Origin: Phycisphaerales bacterium
GTDB lineage: Bacteria; Planctomycetota; Phycisphaerae; Phycisphaerales; UBA1924
Reading direction: 5' to 3'
Length of the DNA stretch: 35,896 bases
NCBI GenBank assembly: GCA_016742075.1
Contig: JACVCL010000012.1
Location: forward strand, 1-35,896
Position 1 is the first letter of the stretch; every line of letters starts with the position of its first letter. Below, one piece after another: positions 17,972 to 25,540 of this stretch. The position numbers were made by a program, and so were the translations under genes. The notes below the pieces were generated by a model, which was given only the letters and a program-made list of their open reading frames with translations, was not told the DNA's origin and did no database searches.

Positions 17972-19207
17972 GTGAAGAACGTTCTGATTTACTCCGGACT
18001 CCTGGTGGCGGGGTTGGTGTTGTCGCAGATCGCGCCCTCGTTTCTGGGCGATTCGGCCGCGACGGTGGAGCTGCTGATCCGGGTCGCGGCCATGGTCTGC
18101 CTGTCGTTCATCATGATCCACGTCGGCTACGAGTTCGACATCGACAAGAGCCGCCTGCGGCAATACGGCTGGGACTACGTCGTTGCCGCGACGGCGGCGA
18201 CGTTCCCGTGGGCGTTCTGCGCCGTGTACTTCGTGCTCGTGCTGATCCCGCCGGAGGGCTGGGGTCAGTGGCAGGTGTGGAAAGAGTCGCTGCTGGCGTC
18301 GCGCTTCGCCGCTCCGACGTCGGCCGGCGTGCTCTTCAGCATGCTGGCCGCGGCGGGCCTCGCGGGGACGTGGCTGTTCCGCAAAGCCCGAATCCTCGCC
18401 ATCTTTGACGATCTCGACACGGTCCTGCTGATGATCCCGCTGAAGATGATGATGGTGGGTGCCCGGTGGCAGCTGGGCATCATCATCGTGTTCATGCTTG
18501 CGATGATCGCGGTGGCCTGGAAGCTGCTGCACAAGGTGCGCATCCCCACGGGCTGGCCGTGGGTTCTGGGGTATTCGGCGGTGATCGTCGGCGTGTCGGA
18601 AATGATCTACTTCGGCAGCAAGGCGGTCGATCCGGCCGTGCCGATTCATCTCGAAGTGCTGCTGCCGGCGTTCGTGCTGGGGTGTGTCATGGCCCGGCCC
18701 GATGGGCACGATCAGCACCCGCATGGCGCTGGCGAGGGCATCCACGAAGGCCCCGAGTCGCCGGGCGAGCGTCGGGTGGCAACCATCATTTCCGGGCTGT
18801 TCATGGTGCTGGTCGGTCTGATGATGCCGCCGATCAGCGCGGCGCTCGCCGGAGCGGCCGAGGACGTCGCCGCCACCGGTCTCCGGCTGGCGGGCTCGAT
18901 GTCGTGGGGCGAGATCGCCTTCCACGTGCTGGTCGTCACGGTCATCGCCAACATCGGGAAGATGTTCCCGGCGCTGTGCTACCGGCGCGAGGCCGACCTC
19001 CGAACGCGCCTGGCGCTGGCCATCGGTCTCTGGCCGCGCGGCGAAGTCGGCGCGGGCGTGCTGGTGGTGTCGCTCGCCTACGGCATCGGCGGCCCGGTGG
19101 TGACGGTCGCGATGCTCTCGCTCGCCCTGAACCTCGTGCTGACCGGCGTGTTCATCGTCATCATCAAGAAGCTGCTCGACGGATCGACGGGTCCTGCCCC
19201 GCGATAG
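17972..19207 (+). CDS. Cation:proton antiporter (CPA2-like)
   Basis: A 411-residue inner-membrane protein with about 11-12 hydrophobic helices, resembling sodium or potassium/proton exchangers. Characteristic stretches are VGYEFDID near the third helix, ASRFAAPTSAGVLFSML (about 110-126), FDDLDTVLLMIPLK (about 148-161, acidic pair within a helix as in ion-binding sites) and LWPRGEVGAGVLV (about 353-365). Start is a GTG at 17972; no good Shine-Dalgarno was found. Between helices at about 242-268 there is a hydrophilic loop rich in His, Gly and Glu (DGHDQHPHGAGEGIHEG). It stands alone between the ahcY terminator and a secreted-protein gene. The transported ion is not assignable. Confidence 0.85.
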   Translation: MKNVLIYSGLLVAGLVLSQIAPSFLGDSAATVELLIRVAAMVCLSFIMIHVGYEFDIDKSRLRQYGWDYVVAATAATFPWAFCAVYFVLVLIPPEGWGQWQVWKESLLASRFAAPTSAGVLFSMLAAAGLAGTWLFRKARILAIFDDLDTVLLMIPLKMMMVGARWQLGIIIVFMLAMIAVAWKLLHKVRIPTGWPWVLGYSAVIVGVSEMIYFGSKAVDPAVPIHLEVLLPAFVLGCVMARPDGHDQHPHGAGEGIHEGPESPGERRVATIISGLFMVLVGLMMPPISAALAGAAEDVAATGLRLAGSMSWGEIAFHVLVVTVIANIGKMFPALCYRREADLRTRLALAIGLWPRGEVGAGVLVVSLAYGIGGPVVTVAMLSLALNLVLTGVFIVIIKKLLDGSTGPAPR

Positions 19208-19458
19208 ACCCGATGCCCGTCGCCGCCGGCCGCCGACGGGGTCGCCCCCGCTTGGCGGTCCGCGCCGGCGGGCGGCCGCCGCGCCGGAGGACCGGTGCAA
19301 TCCCCGGGGTCGGACAGCCCAAAATCAGGGCCGTTGGCCTCGTCCGGGCGCGGTTCCGCAAGTCTGTTTCGGGCTTTGCCCGCGTTCTTGGCGGATTGTT
19401 CTTGCCGCCCCCCCGGGCCGCGGGCACACTCTTGATGGATTCGCACAGGGAGCCCGAC
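19208..19458. other. Intergenic region with a hairpin and a promoter
   Basis: 250 bp between the antiporter and the sorted exoprotein. A 7-bp inverted repeat CCCGTCG/CGACGGG (19216-19222 and 19234-19240) without a T-run may help end the antiporter transcript. TTGCCG (19402-19407) and CACACT (19425-19430), 17 bp apart, form a plausible promoter for the next gene. No other gene is seen. Confidence 0.4.
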
Positions 19459-20046
19459 ATGACGCACCGCCTCGCCACCGTTCTCGCGGTCGCCGCCTGC
19501 GCACCGACCGCGATGGCCAACGATCTCTGGACCGAGACCACCGACGGCGATCTCTCGGACGACCGTCTCAACCCCACCGCGCTGGTGACGCAACCCGGCG
19601 ACAACTTCCTCTTCGGCTCGCTTGGCGGGATGCGCGGCGACGGGTTCGTCGACCGCGACTATTTCTCCATCACGATTCCCGCCGGGTTCCGGTTGGCGCA
19701 GCTGATCCTCACCGATTACCTCTCGAATGATCCGGTCGCGTTCATCGCCATCCAGCCCGGCCCGGTGTTCCCGAACAGTCCGTCGACGGTGCGGCCGGGC
19801 GACCTGCTCGGATGGCTGCACATGGGCTCGGGCGACGTGGGCACGGACATTCTCCCGCAGATGGGCCAGAATGGGCAGGGATTCGTGCCGCCGCTGCCGG
19901 GGAGCGTGTACACCTTCTGGGCGCAGCAAACGGGCCTCGCCACGGATTGGGTGGCCAACTTCGTGGTGCAGCCGGTCCCGACGCCGGCGGCCCTCGGCCT
20001 CGCCGGGCCGGCGCTCGCCGCGATGGCGGCGCGGCGGCGGCGCTGA
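19459..20046 (+). CDS. Small exoprotein with C-terminal sorting signal (PEP-CTERM-like variant)
   Basis: A 195-residue secreted protein. Signal peptide at 1-20 (LATVLAVAACAPTAMA before ND), a globular beta-rich domain (about 22-170) starting DLWTETTDGDLSDD, and a C-terminal tripartite tail VPTPAALGLAGPALAAMAARRRR (173-195, given here as motif P-T-P, hydrophobic helix, Arg4). Such tails in planctomycetes act like PEP-CTERM signals, cleaved and handled by an exosortase-type system. AGGGAG lies 7 nt before the ATG, and a TTGCCG-17-CACACT promoter lies upstream. Longer in-frame starts overlap the antiporter and are not credible. The stop TGA abuts the stop of the convergent gene. Function unknown. 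Confidence 0.82.
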   Translation: MTHRLATVLAVAACAPTAMANDLWTETTDGDLSDDRLNPTALVTQPGDNFLFGSLGGMRGDGFVDRDYFSITIPAGFRLAQLILTDYLSNDPVAFIAIQPGPVFPNSPSTVRPGDLLGWLHMGSGDVGTDILPQMGQNGQGFVPPLPGSVYTFWAQQTGLATDWVANFVVQPVPTPAALGLAGPALAAMAARRRR

Positions 20047-20847
20047 TCAGCCCGGTGGCGCCGGGCGGGGAAGGTCGGAGATGCGCCACGCGGCGAGCGA
20101 CTTCTCGCGCCCGCCTTCGGCGGTATTCTCGTTGAAGATCGCAACGGGCTCCGGGAAGTTGAAGGGCGGCAGCCGCAGATCGAGCCGCCTCCACTGCCCC
20201 GTGGCGATGTCGCGGTTGGCGTCGACACCGCCCGGGAAGGTCGTCGTGAGCAGGAACGTCGAGCCCGACCGGCGGAAGTTCTCGATCGCCGCCGCGATGT
20301 GCGCCAGCGAGAGATGAACGAGGCAGTCACGGCAGAGAATGGCATCGACCCGGGGAAGCGGGTCGCGGGTGATGTCGGCGGTGATGAACCGCCGCACGGG
20401 CCGCTGCGCCGACGCGTGCGCGGCCGAGTTGGCCTCGGTGAGCTCCCGGACCACCTCGGCCCCGATGTACTCGTCGAGATCGAGGGCGGTGTGCCGCATC
20501 CAGTTGTAGTCGCCGCAGGGGGCGTCCAGGAGCGTCCTCACGCCCAGGCGGGTCAGGAGCCGGGGCAGCTCGGCCCGCAGCGTGACGGTCTCGGCGAGTT
20601 CTGAGCCTGGTCCGGAAACCGACTCCCGCTCCCCCCACGTTCGATTCCGGTAGATGTGCGTGAACACCGACCGCGGCGAGAACCACCGGAGCCCCAGGGC
20701 GTGGCAGGCGTCCCATGTGGCCGAGAGAACCTTGTGGTGCAGGCGACGGATCACGGCCCCACAGCAGACCCGCGCGCGGGCCTCGGGGCAACCGCTGCGG
20801 CGCAGGATCGACCAATCGCTCGCCGCCGGGCGCGTCGGCGCCGTCAT
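20047..20847 (-). CDS. Class I SAM-dependent methyltransferase, substrate unknown
   Basis: A 266-residue methyltransferase. Motif I is TLLDAPCGDYNWM (about 114-126), followed by YIGAEVV (acidic residue after strand 2), ITADITRDPLP, the strand-4 motif ILCRDCLVHLS (about 168-178) and a C-terminal block GSTFLLTTTFP...LPPFNFPEP. This pattern occurs in a group of bacterial methyltransferases often found near glycan-synthesis genes; no glycosyltransferase is adjacent here. It runs divergently from metF, whose SahR-type operator lies about 70-90 bp from this start, so shared control is possible. The first ATG is used; later starts cannot be excluded because the N-terminal 50 residues are poorly conserved-looking. 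It ends tail-to-tail with the sorted exoprotein, with no bases between the stops. Confidence 0.82.
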   Translation of the reverse strand: MTAPTRPAASDWSILRRSGCPEARARVCCGAVIRRLHHKVLSATWDACHALGLRWFSPRSVFTHIYRNRTWGERESVSGPGSELAETVTLRAELPRLLTRLGVRTLLDAPCGDYNWMRHTALDLDEYIGAEVVRELTEANSAAHASAQRPVRRFITADITRDPLPRVDAILCRDCLVHLSLAHIAAAIENFRRSGSTFLLTTTFPGGVDANRDIATGQWRRLDLRLPPFNFPEPVAIFNENTAEGGREKSLAAWRISDLPRPAPPG

Positions 20848-20907
20848 TCAAGGCCCGATACTGACCGATTTTCGCCGTTCTGGGTCGTTGTCACCCCGAC
20901 CGGCGAG

Positions 20908-20940
20908 CTTCATCCGTGTATCCGGATTAACGGATACAAT
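20908..20940. promoter_or_regulatory. metF operator and -10 box
   Basis: Perfect 8-bp inverted repeat TGTATCCG-GATTAA-CGGATACA (20917-20938), whose core ATCCG-GATTAA-CGGAT matches the sahR operator except for one spacer base. Immediately before it (20908-20916) stands CTTCATCCG, identical to the 9-bp left arm of the sahR operator. A -10-like TACAAT (20935-20940) overlaps the right arm. A matching -35 is not evident. The leader to the metF ATG would be about 100 nt. Confidence 0.75.
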
Positions 20941-21045
20941 CTTTGCCACGGTCGGCCGCGAGCGTGGGGGCCCGCGGGTCGATTCAGATTCTCCGGCTTC
21001 GCCGCCTGCCGCTTCGCCCGCCCGCACACCCGGACGCCCGCCTCC

Positions 21046-21969
21046 ATGCACATCGAGGACATCTTCAAGCTCCGCTCGACGACGTTCTCCTTCGAGTTCT
21101 TCCCCCCCAAGAGCAAGGCGGGGGCGGAGGAGCTCTTCGAGGAGATCAAGCACCTCGAGCCTCTGGCGCCGAGCTTCGTGAGCGTGACGTACGGCGCCGG
21201 CGGGGGGACGCGCGAGCTGACGCACGAGCTGGTGATGCGGATCAAGCGGCAGACGGGGCTCGACCCGACGCCGCACCTGACGTGCATCTACCACACCGAG
21301 GCGGAGATCTACGACATTCTCGAGCGCTACGCCGAGGCGGGGATCTCGAACATCCTGGCGCTCAGCGGTGACCCGCCGCGCGACAAGCCCGACTACGATC
21401 GCTCGAAGGACTCGTTCCGCTACGCGTCTCAACTGGTGCGGTTCATCCGGCAATTCAAGGACCGGCACGCGGGGCGGGCGATCAAGGACCGGCGCGGCTT
21501 CGGCATCGCGGTGGCGGGGTTCCCCGAGGGCCACCCGGCCACGCCGAACCGGCTCCGGGAGATGGATCACCTCAAGGCGAAGGTCGACGAGGGCGCGGAC
21601 TTCATCGTCACCCAGCTGTTCTTCGACAACCGTGACTTCTACGACTTCCGCGAGCGCTGCGATCTGGCCGGCGTGAAGGTGCCGATCATCGCGGGGGTGA
21701 TGCCGATCACGAGCGATCAGGGCATGCACCGGATGGCCGATCTGGCGGCGGGCGCCCGCTTCCCTGCGGCGCTGCTGCGGGCGGTGCAGCGGTGCAAGGG
21801 CAACCAGGATGCGGTGCGGCGGGTGGGCATCCACTGGGCCACCGAGCAGTGCCGCGACCTCCTCGACCACCAGGTGCGGGGCATCCACCTGTACACGCTG
21901 AACCGCTCGACGGCGACGCGTGAGATCTACGCGAACCTGGGCGTGCAGGACTCGCTGGCGCTGGCCTGA
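21046..21969 (+). CDS. metF: Methylenetetrahydrofolate reductase
   Basis: Reduces 5,10-methylene-THF to 5-methyl-THF with FAD, supplying the methyl group for methionine synthesis. The 307 residues form one TIM-barrel domain of the usual bacterial length. Family motifs: FSFEFFPPK with catalytic Glu17, VTYGAGGG (about 46-53), LALSGDPP with Asp109 (equivalent to E. coli Asp120), VAGFPEGHP (about 161-169) and ADFIVTQLFFDN (about 184-195). The start was set at MHIEDIF because homologues begin just before the FEFFPPK strand; the long upstream open frame covers the operator region. There is no Shine-Dalgarno. The SahR-type operator over its -10 box links it to sahR-ahcY. Confidence 0.96.
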   Translation: MHIEDIFKLRSTTFSFEFFPPKSKAGAEELFEEIKHLEPLAPSFVSVTYGAGGGTRELTHELVMRIKRQTGLDPTPHLTCIYHTEAEIYDILERYAEAGISNILALSGDPPRDKPDYDRSKDSFRYASQLVRFIRQFKDRHAGRAIKDRRGFGIAVAGFPEGHPATPNRLREMDHLKAKVDEGADFIVTQLFFDNRDFYDFRERCDLAGVKVPIIAGVMPITSDQGMHRMADLAAGARFPAALLRAVQRCKGNQDAVRRVGIHWATEQCRDLLDHQVRGIHLYTLNRSTATREIYANLGVQDSLALA

Positions 21970-22132
21970 CGGGCGCCGGGTTCTCGGACGAGGATCTTTC
22001 CGGTGTTGGCGGCCCCGGGCGGGGGCGCGGGTGACCCTGCCGCGTGAACGTGCCGATACGACCGACGCGGCCTGATCGCACCCGGTTCCATGACGGCACC
22101 GGGGATCGGCCGCGAAGCCGAGGTTGTTCCGC

Positions 22133-22972
22133 ATGGGTGCGCCGCAGGTCATCGACACGCTTCGGATGCCGGCCAAGGAGCTGGAGGCGGTGCTGCGCGA
22201 ACTGGACCGTCACGCCCACAAGGGCAAGGCGGTGCAGCGCAAGACCAAGCGCTGGAGGGTGCAGCCGCAGAAGATGGTCGTGTCGGTGGTGAACGAGCTT
22301 GGGCCGACGAGCCACGTGCTGGCGGTGCCGAGGAATCTCTCGCACACCGGCATCGGGTTCCTGTTCGGCGGGTTCCTGCACCCGGGCACGCGCGTGTTCG
22401 TCACGCTGCGGAGGATGGACGGCCAGGCGGCGAACATGCCCGGCACGGTGGTGCACTGCCGTCTGATCAAGGGGCGACTGCACGAAGTGGGGATGCGCTT
22501 TGATCGCGAGGTGAACCCGCGCGAGTTCTTCATCGAGGTGCGCGACGGGTACGCGTTCCGGTGCGAGGCGGTCGACCCCTCGCACCTGAAGGGGCTGGTG
22601 CTGGCCGTCGAGGACAACGAGCTCGACCGCCGGCTGCTGCAGCAGAACTTCAACGAGACGGACGTGGAACTGATGTTCGCACCCGACGGGGCCAAGGGCC
22701 TCGAGCTGCTCCGGAACCAGCCGGCGCTCGTGTTCCTCGATCAGGGCCTGCCCGACATGGACGGCCTGGACTGGATCGGCAAGGCCCGCGAGCGCGGGCA
22801 CGAGGGGCCCATCGTCATGATGACGGCGACCATCGATCATGAACTTCGCCTGGCGGCCATCGGCGCCGGCGCCAGCGAGCTGGTGTTCAAGCCGTTGCCG
22901 CCGCACGTGATCCTGCAGGCCGCGGCGGAATACCTGCTGCCCTCGGCCTCGGGCGAGAGCAGCGCGGCCTAG
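22133..22972 (+). CDS. PilZ domain-response regulator receiver fusion
   Basis: A 279-residue cytoplasmic signalling protein. The N-terminal half is a PilZ c-di-GMP-binding domain with RKTKR (36-40, RxxxR motif) and RNLSHTG (67-73, NxSxxG motif), ending near 140. The C-terminal half (about 153-270) is a receiver: acidic pair Glu160/Asp161, phospho-acceptor Asp203 in FLDQGLPDMDG, Thr231/Thr233 in MMTAT, Lys253 in FKPL, so all phosphorylation residues are intact. No output domain and no kinase gene adjoin. A TTG start 9 nt upstream is possible; ATG is preferred, with GAGG 10 nt before it. It may integrate c-di-GMP and phosphorelay signals. It converges on obg. Confidence 0.9.
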   Translation: MGAPQVIDTLRMPAKELEAVLRELDRHAHKGKAVQRKTKRWRVQPQKMVVSVVNELGPTSHVLAVPRNLSHTGIGFLFGGFLHPGTRVFVTLRRMDGQAANMPGTVVHCRLIKGRLHEVGMRFDREVNPREFFIEVRDGYAFRCEAVDPSHLKGLVLAVEDNELDRRLLQQNFNETDVELMFAPDGAKGLELLRNQPALVFLDQGLPDMDGLDWIGKARERGHEGPIVMMTATIDHELRLAAIGAGASELVFKPLPPHVILQAAAEYLLPSASGESSAA

Positions 22973-22981
22973 CGCTTCACA

Positions 22982-24028
22982 TCACACGGCGGGGTTGCCG
23001 GCGCTTTCGGCCCGTACGGCGGCCCATGCGGCCTCGAGCAGCGCGCGGGTTCCGTGGCGCGCGGCCGCGGAAACCGGGAAGATCTCCTGGTCCCGCCCGA
23101 GCTGGAGCGAGGCCCTGAGCATGTCGGCCGCGGCGGCGACGTCGGGCCCGTCGATGGGTCCGAGCAGGTCGGTCTTGTTGAGCGCGATGATCTCGGTCTT
23201 CTCGGCCAGGGCCGGGGCGTAGCGGAAGAGCTCGTTCCTGACCACGCGGTACGCATTCGCCGGGTCGCCGCCGTCGGGCGGGTCGGCGTCGAGCAGGTGG
23301 ATGAGCACGCGGGTGCGCTCGATGTGGCGGAGAAAGTCGTGGCCGAGGCCGACGCCGGAGGCGGCGCCCTCGATGAGCCCCGGGATGTCGGCGAGCACGA
23401 GGCGGCGGCCCCCGGGCGCATCGTCGAGCTCGGCGATGCCGAGCTGCGGGCTGAGGGTGGTGAAGGGGTAGTCCGCGATTTTCGGATGGGCCTTGGTGAC
23501 CGCCGCGAGAAGCGTGGACTTGCCCGCGTTGGGCAGGCCGACGATGCCTATGTCAGCGATGAGCTTGAGCTCGAGACGCAAAGTCCGCTCCTGGCCGGGC
23601 TCGCCGGGAGTGGCCTGCTGCGGGACCTGGTTGAGGGGACCCTTGAAGCGGTCGTTGCCGAGCCCCCCCTTGCCGCCGCGGGCGACGATCACGCGCTGTC
23701 CCGGTTCCAGATCGGCCAGCATCTCGCCGGTGGCGTCGTCGAAGATCATGGTGCCCGGGGGCATGGGGATGACGACGTCGGCCGAGTCGGCCCCGGACTG
23801 GCACTTGCCGCGGCCGGGCTCGGCGTTCTGAGCCTTCCAGAACCGCTTGTGGCGGAAGTCGAGCAGCGTGTTGGTGTTGATGTCGGCGAAAACGACGATG
23901 TCGCCCCCCTTGCCGCCGTCGCCGCCGTCGGGGCCGCCCTTGGGGATGTACTTCTCGCGGCGGAACGACACGACGCCGTCGCCGCCGTCGCCGGCCTTCA
24001 CCTGGATGGACGCTCGATCGACGAACAT
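22982..24028 (-). CDS. obg: GTPase Obg (CgtA)
   Basis: Essential ribosome-associated GTPase for 50S assembly and stress control. The 348 residues have the glycine-rich Obg fold (1-158, DGGDGVVSFRREKYIPKGGP as part of it), then the G domain: G1 GLPNAGKST (about 165-173), G2 DYPFTT, G3 DIPGLIEGA (about 212-220), G4 NKTD (about 284-287) and G5 SAA. There is no C-terminal OCT extension. The start was placed at MFVDRASI because homologues begin there; the open frame continues upstream without homology. There is no Shine-Dalgarno, and TACACT ends 7 nt before the ATG. Divergent from the prepilin-like gene. Confidence 0.96.
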   Translation of the reverse strand: MFVDRASIQVKAGDGGDGVVSFRREKYIPKGGPDGGDGGKGGDIVVFADINTNTLLDFRHKRFWKAQNAEPGRGKCQSGADSADVVIPMPPGTMIFDDATGEMLADLEPGQRVIVARGGKGGLGNDRFKGPLNQVPQQATPGEPGQERTLRLELKLIADIGIVGLPNAGKSTLLAAVTKAHPKIADYPFTTLSPQLGIAELDDAPGGRRLVLADIPGLIEGAASGVGLGHDFLRHIERTRVLIHLLDADPPDGGDPANAYRVVRNELFRYAPALAEKTEIIALNKTDLLGPIDGPDVAAAADMLRASLQLGRDQEIFPVSAAARHGTRALLEAAWAAVRAESAGNPAV

Positions 24029-24035
24029 TCGGAGA

Positions 24036-24041
24036 AGTGTA
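24036..24041 (-). promoter_or_regulatory. Putative -10 box (TACACT) of obg
   Basis: Minus-strand TACACT ends 7 nt before the ATG at 24028, the same hexamer as at the sahR-like gene. The expected leader is about 1 nt. Confidence 0.5.
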
Positions 24042-24209
24042 GCGGCGACCGAAGGACGTTCGGATCCGGCCACGCTTTCCGTTCGCCGTCCGTCGGGACG
24101 GCGCCGGACGATTCCCGCTTCGGAAGCGGACGTGCCGATTTTGGTGATGACCGCCGGGGGCGCCGGTGTCATAATCCGGGGGTCCGTCGGAATTCTGCGG
24201 AGGTCGAGC

Positions 24210-25118
24210 ATGATCAGCCGCGTGCCCGTGGCCGCTCGCCGGCCGTTGGCGGGTTTCAGCCTCGTGGAACTCTTGGTGGTGATCGCCGTCGTGGCGCTGC
24301 TGGTGTCGCTGCTGCTGCCGACGCTGCGGTGGTCGCGCGAGCAGGCGCGGGCGGCGATCTGCGTGTCGAACGTGCGGCAGCTCACGGCCGCGGCGACGAT
24401 GTACGCCACCGAGCACCGCAACGAGTGGCCGGTGATGCCCTCACAGACCTACCCCGGCGGGTCGCTGGCGTGGTGCTCGTGGAACTACGGCGGCAACGAC
24501 CCGAGCGAGTTCTGGAAGAACAACTACGGCGGCGCCCTGTACTGGAAGGCCGATCAGCGGCCGCTCAACCCGTACCTGTACGATGAGATCGTCATGTCGA
24601 GGACGGCGGGCAGCGGCCCCTCGCCGAACAACGGGCCGGTGTCGATGACCGGCATCAAGAAGTTCGACATGGCGGTGTTCCGGTGCCCCTCGGACCCCGG
24701 GACGTACCAGCGGGCGTACTGGTCGAACACCGAGTGGGACGGCGGGCCGGTGCTCGACCGGTCGATCACCAGCTACGAGGACGTGGGGACGAGCTACCAC
24801 CAGAACCTGCGCTGGTGGATCGAGCTGTGGAACCTGAACTCCGCCGGGAAGCTGCCCGGGGGGCCCTACAGCCCGGCCGACCTCTGGTACCGCTACCGCA
24901 ACATGTTCCGGCAGGCGAGCTTGAACCTCGGGTCGCGGTTCATCTGGGTGCACGACCAGAACATGGACCTGGTGGCGATCCGAGGCATGAGCCGCAACGG
25001 CGACCACGGCCGTCTGAACCGGGCGACCGTCGCGTTCATGGACGGCCGGGCGGCGTACATGGAGATCACCCCGGGCGCGGTGACCATGCCCGAGTACACG
25101 ATGATCTTCAAGCCCTGA
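24210..25118 (+). CDS. Prepilin-type N-terminal cleavage/methylation protein
   Basis: A 302-residue pseudopilin-like protein. A short basic leader (residues 1-15) is followed by Gly15-Phe16 with SLVELLVVIAVVALLV, the type IV prepilin site with the key Glu at mature position 5 (Glu20); this helix (about 17-38) is the membrane anchor. The rest is a large soluble domain rich in Trp, Tyr and Asn. Near the C terminus, DHGRLNRATVAFMDGR resembles the planctomycete H-X9-DG processing-associated tail, here with 11 residues between His and Asp-Gly. Leader processing would need a PilD-type peptidase, not present here. GGAGG lies about 7 nt before the ATG. CATAAT at 24170-24175 may be its -10 box. Confidence 0.88.
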   Translation: MISRVPVAARRPLAGFSLVELLVVIAVVALLVSLLLPTLRWSREQARAAICVSNVRQLTAAATMYATEHRNEWPVMPSQTYPGGSLAWCSWNYGGNDPSEFWKNNYGGALYWKADQRPLNPYLYDEIVMSRTAGSGPSPNNGPVSMTGIKKFDMAVFRCPSDPGTYQRAYWSNTEWDGGPVLDRSITSYEDVGTSYHQNLRWWIELWNLNSAGKLPGGPYSPADLWYRYRNMFRQASLNLGSRFIWVHDQNMDLVAIRGMSRNGDHGRLNRATVAFMDGRAAYMEITPGAVTMPEYTMIFKP

Positions 25119-25134
25119 ACTCGGCCCCGGCGGC

Positions 25135-25140
25135 TACCAT
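25135..25140 (+). promoter_or_regulatory. Putative -10 box (TACCAT) of queD
   Basis: TACCAT ends 9 nt before the ATG at 25150, giving an expected leader of about 3 nt. No Shine-Dalgarno is seen. Confidence 0.4.
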
Positions 25141-25149
25141 CGTGGTCTG

Positions 25150-25512
25150 ATGGAGATCTTCAAGGATTTCGGCTTCGAGGCGGCGCACGCGCTCCCGCAT
25201 CTCCCTGAGGGGCACAAGTGCCGGCGCCTTCACGGGCATTCCTACCGCCTGCGGGTGGTGCTGCGGGGCCGGATCGACCCGGCGATGGGTTGGGTGCGGG
25301 ACTTCGCCGACGTGAAGGCGGCCGTGAAACCGCTGATCGACGACTTGGACCACGCGTTCCTGAATGAGGTGCCGGGGCTTTCGGTGCCCACCACCGAGAA
25401 TCTGGCGCGATGGATCTGGCAGCGGCTTCGGCCCAGCCTCCCTGAGTTGGCCTCTGTGCGGGTGCGGGAGACCGCGACCAGCGGAGTGATCTACCGGGGA
25501 GAAGACGAGTAG
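25150..25512 (+). CDS. queD: 6-carboxy-5,6,7,8-tetrahydropterin synthase
   Basis: Second enzyme of preQ0/queuosine synthesis; turns dihydroneopterin triphosphate into 6-carboxytetrahydropterin. The 120 residues are the family length. Zinc ligands His13 (FEAAHALP), His28 and His30 (LHGHSY), catalytic Cys24 just before them (HKCRRLHGH), His68 in DDLDHAFLN, the PTTENLA motif (80-86) and Glu107 in VRETATSG are all present. It converges with queE-queC, whose products carry out the next two steps. folE for the first step is not in the window. Confidence 0.95.
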   Translation: MEIFKDFGFEAAHALPHLPEGHKCRRLHGHSYRLRVVLRGRIDPAMGWVRDFADVKAAVKPLIDDLDHAFLNEVPGLSVPTTENLARWIWQRLRPSLPELASVRVRETATSGVIYRGEDE

Positions 25513-25540
25513 CCGGGTTCGGCCCCCCGGCCGCCGCGGC

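Noticed and set aside
20044-20049. TGATCA palindrome where two convergent stops abut
   Set aside because: It follows automatically from TGA on one strand meeting TGA on the other with no gap; no evidence of further function.
20941-21045. Possible SAM or SAH riboswitch in the metF leader
   Set aside because: No recognisable conserved core or consistent stem set could be found by eye in the roughly 100-nt leader. The operator already gives an explanation for control.
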